Shown here in pieces: positions 40,201-50,526 of a DNA stretch of 64,000 bases (position 1 is the stretch's first letter; each line of letters opens with the position of its first letter). The DNA comes from Pilatotrama ljubarskyi (taxonomy: Eukaryota > Basidiomycota > Agaricomycetes > Polyporales > Polyporaceae). The translations under genes were made by a program, and so were the position numbers. The stretch lies in the NCBI GenBank assembly GCA_022385805.1, contig MU277745.1, forward strand, positions 69,010 through 133,009, in the 5' to 3' direction. The notes beneath the pieces were generated by a model. The model had not been told where the DNA came from. It was given only the letters and a program-made list of their open reading frames with translations, and did not search any database.

Positions 40201-42341
40201 GGCACTTACTCAGCGACTCACCTTGCTGCTACTTGTTTACCGTATGAGTTCTCCGCGCCGCGGCCAAACGGTTCTGGAGGCCTCGGGAATAGCAGAACAC
40301 CATGCGTGAGAATGGTTCTGTCTTTCTGCAACTAGTTTGAGCATCGACCCTGTCCGAAATACCTATCTCGAGAGCGGACGGATCATGACACACACCAGGA
40401 GCCTTCTGGCATACAATCTGCCCGTCCATGCCCGCCCACGGCGGGCCACGTCTCCGGTACTGAGACCGCCGGCTCGAGGTGTGCAACCGTTCCCGCAGGG
40501 TGACAGAAGATGTCTGCCACGCCGTGGGGAGCAGCACCGTGTGCATGGTTTCTCCGGAGTGCAACAACACACGTTGGCAGATCATCGGCGGTGTTTTTGA
40601 CGGGCACCGACTGGGAGCTTGATGTCGACATTTTGAAACACATCAGTGCTGTTCGCTTGCGCACGCTATCTCCTGCGCTGCGCCTTGCCCGTGGGGTGCA
40701 TTGACTGCCTCTGACGTCCGGGGTAACTCGCTTGCCGCAAACGCGCAGCGTGTAGGGCCCGCGTATCTGAAGATGAAGTAAGTGGCGCACAGTCACCCAC
40801 AGGGTACATGTACTCCCATATCACAAACTTATCCTGCCTTCCAGCCTTCGACTTCGACTGACAAGAATATCGGGGCATTCGAGGCGCAGGTCAGGGCGGA
40901 GAAGCAGGGGCGATAGGCAGGGTGGCATCGAGCGTGATTCGGAAGCTCGCTGTATGGTGATTCGGTACTCCAATGCCAGGTGCTCGGGGCATAAGGGACG
41001 TGCCACGAGAGCTGTACCATAAGCTTCCGATGTTGCGTTCAGCCCATTCCGTCTGAATCGCGCGCGTGTCCACGCTCCCGCGGCTATTTCCTGAGCGTGT
41101 GCGAGCGACGTAAGTAGCGGCACTACTTTGCGCCTGAATCTTCCCGCCGCGCGCGATCGGGAGAGCCTCGAGCTCGCGGGCAGGGGAGGACGGGGCATAC
41201 CGTGCGTTCTGGGCGTGAGCGCGGACGCAGAACGTAGACCTTGCGTACTGAGAGGACCCACGGGACGTGAGCAAACAACTCCGGTTCTGGAAAGGGGCGC
41301 ATCTATCCGTACCTGAGGCGGATCAGTTTCGTCGAGTGATGTTCCCACTTCATGCCACGCACTTGCGAGCGGTCGAAACGGCGATGTCGCGCACGCGGTA
41401 CGGAATTACAGAGTCAATGGAGAGGCCACGCGCTGGCGGGAACAACGCGCTCGGTCAGGCACGAATACAAGGCAAGGTTCACGTACATGGCTCGGATGTT
41501 TTCACACCAGAGGAAGAGGGGCTGCCGGCCCTAATGCCATGTATTCAGTGCATGCCACAACAGAGCGACGTTTTGGACGTAAGGTGATAGGGTCGAGGTC
41601 TGGACAAGACGAACCGTATGGATGGTCATGAAAGTGATGTTAGATTTCGAGCCGGCGACCGTATGAAGTTCGATGGCACACTATTAGATGCTCTCTTAGT
41701 CAGCACATGCCGAAGAAGCAGACCAGGCCGTCTGAGACGTACCACGTTTCCAAAAGGCATTCAAGGATGATGAGGGAGATATCGCAGGGATAGGCATTGG
41801 TATGCCCGCTGGGGTTCAGCACCCTGAATGAACTCGATCTAGAGACTACGAATCCGGAGATGAACGGGGCCAGGCGGATCTCATACTCACGAGAAGCTGG
41901 GGGAATAGAACTGATCTGGAAGTGATAGACGGTGGACAGCCAGGGCACAAACTTTGTAATGGCTAACGGAGATGCGACCGGTGCGGAGGACAGTCGACAG
42001 GTCCCGTCAGTTTCGTGAGAGGTGATGTTCCACACGAGCTGACGGTTAGCCTCACATCTGGCATTCCTTGTATTGTTCACCATTCACTTCAGTTCTTGCT
42101 AGCGCTTGTATTGTGCGAAGCCCGAGGTTCGGCGACGTGCTCTCTGCGGTGTTGCAGATAGAGTGAATCGGGGGAGCATATGTGCCTGCCAGCGTGCGGG
42201 TCTGTACATATGAGCCTTTGGCTATAGCCGATAGACTGGCTGAACAAGATAGAGATTCGCTGTCGAAACGGCCATAAAAGCAGTGCAAGCATAGGTGCAG
42301 TTGTCGTAGGAGTCTAGCAAGAGATTTGCCGGAGGTAGTCG
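34263..42341. other. 8-kb region without recognisable genes
   Basis: The left part (about 34.4-36.5 kb) is strongly pyrimidine-rich on the plus strand (runs such as CTCTCTCTCTCGCACG). That produces long but composition-driven frames, for example 34441-35346. The rest (36.5-42.3 kb) is of ordinary composition with overlapping random frames on both strands. No transposase, reverse transcriptase, tRNA or rRNA signal was recognised. A small hairpin, GAGCATGC-acgtc-GCATGCTC, lies near 39750. It may contain the distal promoter of the zinc-finger gene, non-coding transcripts or old decayed repeats. Confidence 0.4.
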
Positions 42342-44157
42342 CTATGATGTTGGCCGTGAGCCGCCTGCGGGCGGGAAGTCGACCTTGTTCTCAATCTGCA
42401 ACATCGAGCACAGGGCGGCAGTCTGCGGGTTCGGGTAGTACGGTGCTGCACGAGACATACATGCGGTGAGTACCGCGCATACGTCCTGAGTCGGGTTTTT
42501 GTGACTTACGCGGTGCGCGAGGCTCGTCCTTTGCAGGGCCCGGTGCGGTCATGACGAACTGCTGGACGTCCTCGACTTTCAGCACCCCACCCTCCTTCCC
42601 TGCTAAAAGATGCTCTTTGACCCAGTCGAGCTCCTGCCGGACAGCATCACGCGCCGGGCCCTCGTCCGGGTAGGATGCCTGTTGTCGTCCCAGCGACATT
42701 TGTCGGTTGAACGCCCGGGTGATCGCCAGCCATTCGGGGTCGAAGGAGAGCACGGGCGGAATTGCTGATGAGGGTGTGTCGACGTCGATAACCTGTCAGA
42801 GCCGTCAGTGGGTATGATGCCCGGGGAGGTACGCTGGGGTACGGACCTCTAGGAACTTCCTCCTTGGGAGACACTTGTCAAGTGCGAGGAATCGAGTAGT
42901 CGTCGGCGGAGGTGGTGGAGGCGGCGGCGCCTCTACTTCATCCTCCTCATCGTCAAGCGTTATCTCGTCCGGGTTTACCCTCTTCTCTGCAACGCTTTCG
43001 ACGACCTGGGCCGAAGACGGCTGACCTGCTGTCTCGGGTGCAGGTTCGTCATCTTCATCGATATTGATTTCGTCCGGATTGGTCTTTTCCGCGCTCTTGA
43101 CGCTCTCTGCCGTAGGACCGCTGCTCTCGGCAGCGGGACCGCCGCCGTGCACGACGGTCGCCTCAAAGCGACAATGCAGGTGGGCAGAGAACCACCATGT
43201 AGGCTGGAGCGTGCGCATGAGGCCCATCATTGGAGGGGAGCCAAGCAAGCCCTTGTTAATGTCATCGCGGAAGTACGGCTTGCGGCGGAGCAGGTCGCGT
43301 AGGTCGCCGTGATGTTCGATGCCTTGTGGCCAGTCGTGCGAGAGGAATATCGTAGGAGGTGAGAGCTGCAAGGTGAAAGAATCGTCTCTAGGGTGAGCGT
43401 GATGAGAAGGGAGGATGAGCGTACGAGTGAGAGTCGGCGGATGTTATATTCGCGGATGTGGTATATGCTGCGCATAGAGCCGTGGTTGTAGGGCGGACGC
43501 TCGTGATGCCCTGGGTTCACAGTCAGTACGTAACATTAGGCGCAGACAAAGACCGGTACTGACCGAGGTGGAAGTCTCCCGGCTTGAAAATGCCGGATGC
43601 GCCTGCTATGCGAACACCATTGACTTGAACGCAGCCGGCGTGCCCGAGGAAGTAGATATTTGGTGCTAGCCAGCCCCCGTGATACCTGATCACTCGGTCA
43701 GCGCATATGAAAGTATCAAACAGACGGCTAGCTCACAGTTCCCAGAGGTAGTTCGAGGCTTCATGGTTCCCGCCGATGACTAGAGTGAGGATAGGTGCCT
43801 TTGCTTCGCCGGTGTAGTATCTGCCACCGCAACGTCAGTACATGCGCACCCGACGTCGTGCGCATGCAATCCACAAGACGAACGGAGAGCAGGCCCACCT
43901 ACTTCGCGAATCCGCCGAGCTTCTTGTACTTGTCCGGGACGGCCATGCACGCGAGGTCGCGGTGGTTGCGGATGGCCTGGAAGTCGCCGCAGATGAGGAG
44001 CAGGTCGACCTTGTATCCGTTCTGCTTCTCCAGGTTCGAGATCTCGGAGTATATGGCGTCGAGCTCGCCGTGGCAGCATCCCTCGATGGCGATCTGGGCG
44101 AACGAGGAGAAGAGGGCGAGCCCAGTCCCGCGAGTGGACAAATGTGCGTACCTTCAT
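42342..44157 (-). CDS. DBR1: RNA lariat debranching enzyme
   Basis: Eight exons: 44157-44152, 44093-43903, 43820-43737, 43685-43564, 43510-43425, 43365-42847, 42792-42510, 42445-42342; 464 aa with every phase closed. The first exon is only ATG AAG and joins to ATC GCC ATC GAG to give the expected start [14 protein letters not shown]. Metallophosphoesterase motifs follow in order: [96 protein letters not shown]. An acidic insert with polyproline separates the catalytic domain from a C-terminal domain ending [19 protein letters not shown]. The enzyme cleaves the 2'-5' bond of excised intron lariats in the nucleus. It shares a short promoter region with RPF2. Confidence 0.95.
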
Positions 44158-44391
44158 CTTCGCCCTGCCAGCACTGCGAGTCGATATATGCCGCTGCCTG
44201 GCCCGATATCTTCCAGACAGATGTGTACTGTGCCGTGCGGGAAGAAATCCGAGCGGAGCGGAGAGAGCAAGTCGCATCAAGCCCAAGATCTCGCCGAAGC
44301 GCCCATGAAATGCACGATCGACGGGCGCCTCCGCACCTGTCCTCCTCTTCCCACTCCAAAATTTCGATTCACCTCCCTCGCTCCCCATACC
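44158..44391. promoter_or_regulatory. Bidirectional promoter, DBR1/RPF2
   Basis: Only 234 bp separate the two divergent start codons, so the core promoters must overlap or abut. I see no TATA box and no clear CCAAT box, which fits housekeeping genes. Both products act in RNA metabolism, so co-expression is plausible. Confidence 0.6.
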
Positions 44392-45614
44392 ATGCTGCGG
44401 ACAGTGTAAGTGCCAAGTTCTGCTGTACGAATCATCGCTGAAAGCGTGCCTTGCAGAAAACCGAAAAACGCGCGGTCTAAGCGTGCGCTGCAGGCCCGCG
44501 AGCCGAAGGAGGTCGAGGATCCCCGGACGGCTATCTTCGTCAAGGGGACGCATACGGGAGAGAAGGTCAACGGCGTCATGAAGGAGCTCGTGCGTTTTCT
44601 CCTGCAGCTGATCTTAAGGACTGTGCTGATGCGTGGGCTCGCTCGCAGATGGCGCTGAAGCGGCCGCACGCGATCTCGTTCTCGAAGAAAAACACTGTCC
44701 GTCCGTTCGAGGACGCCTCGTCGCTCGAGTTCTGGGCGCAGAAGAATGATGCGAGTCTGTTCGTGCTGGGGCAGAGCACGAAGAAGCGGCCGGACGGGCT
44801 GACGTTCGTGCGCATGTTCGATTACCGGGTGTTGGACATGTGCGAGGTCGGGGTGGACATGTTCAAGAGCATGGCTGAGTTCAAGGTGCGTTCCCCCTTC
44901 CGCTAGCTGCTTGCCACTGGATTCTGATGGAGTATATTGCGTGTTCAGACACCGAAAGCGACGCCGGGACACAAGCCATTGCTGCATTTTGCGTCGGAGC
45001 TATTTGACTCGCACCCGCGGTTCATCCAGCTCAAGTCCATGCTCATGGATTTTTTCAACGGCGAAGTGATCGACTCGATATGTCTCGCGGGTATCGAACA
45101 CGTTATCAGCATCTCACTCGGCCCTACGCCTCCGTCGCTGAACGCTGCGACAACAACACTCGAAGCGTCTTCGTCGACGGCAGAGAACCCCGGGTCGCTG
45201 CCGAAAGTGCACATTCGGGCGTACACGATCCGGCTGCTCGCGTCGGGGACGCGGATACCACGGGTGGAGCTGACGCCGATGGGGCCGTTTATCGACCTGA
45301 CAATGCGGCGCCACCAGGAGGCAGATGGGGAGCTGCTGAAGCAGGCGATGAAGCGGCCGAAGGTGCGGAAGCAGGAGGTGGAGAAGGGGCTGGGGAAGAA
45401 GCGGAAGAATTTGGAGGTGGACGAGATGGGGGACCTGCGGGGCCGGATCCACGTCGGGAAGCAGGACCTGAGCAAGCTGCAGACGCGGAAGATGAAGGGG
45501 CTGAAGGCGGGGCGGGACGACGAGCTGATGGACGTGGACGTGGACGAGGAGGACGCGGGTGGGAGCGGGGGAGAGGCGGACGGGGGACAGAGGCAGAAGC
45601 GGCGGCGTACGTAG
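44392..45614 (+). CDS. RPF2: Ribosome biogenesis factor Rpf2 (Brix domain)
   Basis: Four exons, 44392-44405, 44457-44589, 44649-44885 and 44949-45614; 349 aa. It starts MLRTVKPKNARSKRALQARE, then TAIFVKGTHTGEKVNGVMKE, MALKRPHAISFSKKNTVRPF and FVLGQSTKKRPDGLTFVRMF, which are hallmark Rpf2 blocks of the Brix fold. FASELFDSHPRFIQLKSMLM and HVISISLGP continue it, and VELTPMGPFIDLTMRR closes the core. The tail is Lys/Arg-rich and acidic. Known role: with Rrs1 it delivers the 5S RNP (5S rRNA, uL5, uL18) to the pre-60S particle in the nucleolus. Full length compared with yeast Rpf2 (344 aa). Confidence 0.95.
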
Positions 45615-46004
45615 GGGACGGGGACGGAGCTCGCCGTCTGTGGCGTCGTCGTCGAGGACGGCGTCGGGGTCGGGAGGGTCGGAGCGTGCGGGGGAGGTCA
45701 TATGGGCGGGGGATGTGCTTACATAAGAGCGAGTGAGAATTGATTGAAATGATTTCTGGTTTTGCTGTTCTTTGCTGTCGCCGTCGCTGTGCTCTGCTTG
45801 TCCCGCGCCGAGCTCGCTGTCCCCGACGTCCTCCTCGTACCAGCCCTCACCGACTCTGCCACCGCGCCCGCTCTCGACGCCGCAAGAGTCGTCGGTCGTC
45901 GACACCGCCCGTCTAGTCTCGTCTCGTCTGGTTTGCGCAGGGCTGCTCGTTCCGAGTGACTGCACACACGCTCGTTTCTTTCTTCGTTCTCTCTTCTCGC
46001 CGTC

Positions 46005-47968
46005 ATGGCCGCCAGTCCGAGTCTGTCTTGCTCGTCCGTCGTCCGCCGTCTGCTGCTCACGCCCTCCCACAGCTTCCACTTCGCTCCCGCTTCCCCCCAT
46101 CTTCCCCCCGACATCGTAAGTCGACCGGCGTTGCGTCCGTCGGGCTCGTCGACTGACCGCTCGTGCTCCCAGATCCACCACGCAAACACCTCCCCCTACC
46201 TCCACCGACACGAGCACCACCCAGACAACAAGTCCTCCGACTACCTCTCCTCCCACCACAGACACAGACACGAGCACGACCGGCCAAGACACCTCCACCT
46301 CCGCCCCCACCACCAGCGCGACCACTACTCTCCCTACCTCCGACACATCCACCTCCGCCACGAGTGACACCTCGACGTCCTCGGACACCTCCACATCGGC
46401 CGCTACATCCGACACATCCACCTCGGCCGCCGCTCCCACCTCCGCATCGTCCACAAGCGTCCCTCCCACCCCCTCCACCACCTTCGTGACTGGGACCGAC
46501 GCCCAAGGTCAACCCACGACGATCACCTCCGTCGTCCTCGCAACCCCCACTCTTCCTGTCACCACCGATGCTGCCAGTCACAGCAAGCCCAAATCGTGAG
46601 TCCGCAGCTTCCACCCTTGGCCATCGCATATCTGTCACCCCCAGACGCGTTCACACGTCCTCGGTCACTCCATCACCATGTAGCTACTGTCGAGATCGTA
46701 TCATCTCCCGTCGCACGCTGCAGAACCTCTCGGCTCCCCGCGTCTTTCACTTTCTCTAAGCGCCCATTTCACGCGATCTCACCCGTTTCGTAGCTTCTTC
46801 CAGAACACTGGTGCCGTAGCGGGCGTATTCACTGTCGTCGGCCTTGCAGTCCTCGTCATCATCATCGCTCTCCTCACCAACGCCATCCGCCGTCGCCGCG
46901 CCAAGAAGCTCGACCGCGAGATCGCGGAGGCCGCTGCCGAGGCCGCACACGCGCCGGCCTTCACCGACGACGACTTCTATCCTGATGATCGTCTCGGCAA
47001 GGGCGGGAACGGCGGTGGTGACCTTCGCTCTTTGACCACCGGTTACTCCGACACTACGCACGGCACCTTTGTCCAGCCGCCCATGAACACCGCGGAGAGC
47101 TACAACATGGCTGAGCTCCCCCCCTTCGACTACGGCGCGGCTGCTACCGGTGGTGCGGCCGGTATCGGTGCGATGGGCCTCAACCGCGCTCGGAGTCAGA
47201 CCGCGCCGTACAACGCCTTCGCCGGTCCGTCCCCGAACTCCATGCCGAACCCGTACGACAATGCTGCGGGTCCGGGTGCTGGTGTCGGCGCGTATGGCGG
47301 CCACTACGCCCCGCGCGGTGGAAACGAGATGGATCTCTTGGACGCTGCGGGTCTCGCGGGCGGCGCTGCAGTTGGTTACGCCGCGGCTCAGCCGTATGGG
47401 GCGCAACAGCAGCAGCAGCAGCAGCAGGGCGGTGGTAATCTGGCGCGTAACCCGAGCCTCGGGCCTTCGTCCGCGACTTCGCCGTCGGACCATAGCGCAT
47501 ACAGCGCGCCTTTCGCGGGTTATGCGCCCCAGGACTATAATCAGTACAACACTGGCGCCCATGCTGGGTACAACCCGTACCAGCAGCAGTCGGCGTACCC
47601 GCCACAGCCGTACACGGGTGCTGGCCCCGCGCCCATGCCGACGCCCAGTCCGCCGCGCCCGACGTCCGTCGTCGACCCGTATGGCGGGTACGCGGAGGAG
47701 CCGGCAGGCGCAGGCCATGCTGCCAACCAGGCCAATTCGCAGGTAGAGGTCCGTGCGGCGTCGCCCGGCCCGGGTAGGCTCTTGAGCGGGAATTTTGCGT
47801 CCCCGCCGCCAAGTTCGGAGGGCCATGAGCACGATGACGGCCGGATGAGTATTCAGGACGATGACGACTATGGATATGAGCCTGGGCGGCGCGTCCTCAA
47901 GGTGCGTACTCCGAGTCCGGAGAGAAAACGCGATACTGACTGCGTCCGTTAAGGTCGCCAATGAGTAA
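46005..47968 (+). CDS. Mucin-like single-pass membrane protein
   Basis: Secure exons are 46173-46595, 46794-47901 and 47954-47968. The last intron (52 nt, ending TACTGACTGCGTCCGTTAAG) gives the C-terminus RRVLKVANE. The first exon is uncertain: the ATG at 46005 has a CT-rich leader and good context and can join through a GTCCGT donor at 46034, but a stronger GTAAGT donor near 46116 does not keep that ATG in frame. The protein has a long Ser/Thr/Pro stretch (TSTDTSTTQTTSPPTT and similar), likely heavily O-glycosylated, then the helix GVFTVVGLAVLVIIIALLTN, a stop-transfer RRRRAKK, and a cytosolic part with polyQ, Tyr/Pro/Gly-rich segments and SPDHSAY-like motifs. It resembles fungal wall-stress sensor layouts, but no WSC or other named domain is visible. 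Confidence 0.75.
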
Positions 47969-48711
47969 GCGGCGCTGCTCGCTGCTCACTCGCGCCTCAC
48001 TTGTCGTGGTGTCGCTGTGGATGATGTACGCGCATAACGTCTCTTGCGGAGGCCGGATCGGCGACAAGAGAGACTCTGCTGCTGGTACTGCCATGCGCCT
48101 GTGTTACGTGTAGCCGTGCACCATCCGCGTCCTGTCGTTGACTCGCTTTCATACCTCGTGTCCTGCTCCCCATGTTTTAAGTGATATTTATGCATCCCCG
48201 CACCCCCTCTTCCTCTGCCCTTTTCTGTATCGTGGCACGCTCGGCGATGCTCTGCCTAGTCCCCTCCGCCCCGAGTTCGACGGCACGCTCCAGAGTGTCT
48301 CGGTCGAACTTTTGTAGATTAACCCCACCATCTAGTTCTTCTTACAATCTTGGCTTCCACCCGCTACAGTTGTTCTGCGCCGGGTCGATGTTCTGAGATG
48401 GGACTTTGTCGTTTGTTCTACGCAATGTAGCAGTCCGTGCTGTGTGCCGGGGTTTCCTTTTGTTCGCAGCGCTGCTATGCTTCAACCCTGGGCCTTTGAC
48501 TGTGCTCGTCCTCCTGTATGTTTATTCAACGGTGTATCTTCTATGGACAGTATCTCTTGCACCTTGGAGGGTACCCTGGTGCTGATATCGGCCCGGGACT
48601 CCGATATCGCTGTGGCTGAAGTGTGGCGCACTCGCAGTCCGGGCCTCTATCTCGTCCTCGCCATCCTCGTCGACGTGGACAATACCAGACATACATCGCA
48701 AGCCAACGAGC
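47969..48711. other. Intergenic
   Basis: 743 bp between two plus-strand genes: 3' UTR of the membrane protein, then the URC4 promoter. A T/C-rich tract lies at 48195-48230. Frames here are short shadows. Confidence 0.45.
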
Positions 48712-50362
48712 ATGAACCCGATCGCGTTCGATTCGCCAGAGCAGACGGCAGCATACCTCCGCACGCTGCCTGCCATCCGGGAGCGTTGCGGCCGCGTTCA
48801 CGCGCTCGCGCAGAAGGGCGAGCTCGAGTACTTTGACTACCATCCCGAGAAGGAGCGCGATGCCGCTGCGTTCTGCGTGGAGATCATCAAGGTGCGTATG
48901 CGCGGGTGTGTACTGAACACGCACTGACCGCCGTCGTAGCGCGACTTTGGCACGAACTTCGCTGCGGTGAGCTCCGAGCTGTCTTGTTTGACCCGCGTTC
49001 CGGCGTAGCTCATCCTTCGCTCTGCGCAGATCCCGCCCCACGGTAGATGGCGACACCTCGACGCCGGTCGGCCGCGCGTGCAGCCTCTGATCGAGAAGTG
49101 GAAGGCGTCCCCGAACCCGCCAGACACGAAGGAGATCTGCCGCCGGCTCATCGATCTCTTCCTCGTCTCCGTCCTCCTCGATGCCGGCGCGGGGAACGCG
49201 TGGACGTACAAGGAGGAGACGTCTGGCCAGACGTTCTCGCGCTCGGAAGGGCTGGGCGTTGCGAGCATCGCGATGTTCGAGCAGGGCTTCTTCTCGGGGG
49301 ATAGCAGCAACCCTCACCAGGTCGATGGTACGTCCAACCTTGAGCGAACGAGCTAAGCTGTATGCTGAACACGATGAACAGCGGAAGGGCTGGCGCGCAT
49401 CACAGCGCCGAAGGTTGCGGCCGCCATGCAAGTGTCCGAGGCCAACCCTATGGTCGGCCTCGAGGGCCGGACCTCCCTCCTCGTTAACCTGAGCAAGGCG
49501 CTGAAGGCCAACTCGACCTACTTCGGTGACTCCGCACGGCCAGGAAACCTCGTCGGTGCGCCCGCTCCCATCCCTCCCTCGAGACACACAGCGTCTGACA
49601 TTACCCGCAGACTTTCTCGAGACTGGCTCCATTGACGACGGACCTGGCGGTGCGCGGCGCGTGCACATCTTCGCGCTTTGGACGGCCCTCATCGACGGGC
49701 TCGCGCCCATCTGGCCTGCCACGCGTACGACGCTCGGCGGCATCTCCTTGGGTGACGTCTGGCCGTGCGAGGCGCTGAAGAAGCATGCGCACGCTCAAGG
49801 CGACGAGCTCGTCCCGTTTCACAAGCTGACTGGGTGGACGACATATAGCCTTGTGGAGCCCATTGAGAAAGTGCTCGGGTGGAAGTTTGAGGGCTTGGAG
49901 CATATGACGGGCTTGCCCGAGTATAGGAACGGTGCGTCTCGTCATCCATAGATGGTGTTCGCTCGCTGAACGTGGTTCAGGCGGGTTGCTTGTCGATTTG
50001 GGAGTGCTCACGTTGCGCCCGGGCGCGATTGAGGCATCGTTCTATCCCGATCCCAGCGCGGGCATCCCGAAGCTCCCTCCGTCGCACCCCGCGATCATCG
50101 AGTGGAGGGCGATGACGGTCATCGAACTGTACGTGTCCGTACTTTGCATCGCTTCACTTGCTAGCTCACGCGTCTTTGCGACAACAGCGACAGGATAGCA
50201 GACGAGATCAGGAAGCAGCTCGGCCTCACAAGGGAGCAGCTAACGCTCGCGCAGGTTCTGGAGAGCGCGACTTGGAAGGGTGGCCGCGAGATCGCGAAGC
50301 AGAAACGGCCAGCCACTGGCGGACCGCCGATTGATATCGAGAGCGACGGCACGGTCTTCTGA
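48712..50362 (+). CDS. URC4: Uracil catabolism protein 4 (DUF1688)
   Basis: Seven exons: 48712-48891, 48940-48966, 49030-49327, 49382-49555, 49611-49931, 49981-50128, 50188-50362; 440 aa. Exon 2 is a 27-nt micro-exon coding RDFGTNFAA. Diagnostic stretches are IPPHGRWRHLDAGRPRVQPL, LLDAGAGNAWTYKEETSGQT, SRSEGLGVASIAMFEQGFFS, NPMVGLEGRTSLLVNLSKAL, LGDVWPCEALKKHAHAQGDE, FHKLTGWTTYSLVEPIEKVL and GGLLVDLGVLTLRP, followed by EWRAMTVIELDRIADEIRKQ. These are typical of DUF1688. In Lachancea kluyveri, URC4 is needed for the URC route that uses uracil as nitrogen source; its exact reaction is not settled. Its 3' end faces the transporter gene 164 bp away. Confidence 0.93.
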
Positions 50363-50526
50363 GTCGTCACACAGATACCTCGGAGGGGTCGACACGGTAG
50401 GAAAGCAAAGCGTGATGTAGGAATTAGGGATTTTATTCCAATGTAAGCCCTGACAGGATCAATACAGCGGGGGGGTGGTATAGTAACACAGCGAATGTCT
50501 AAGACGAACGGGAGAGCACTGCGAGA

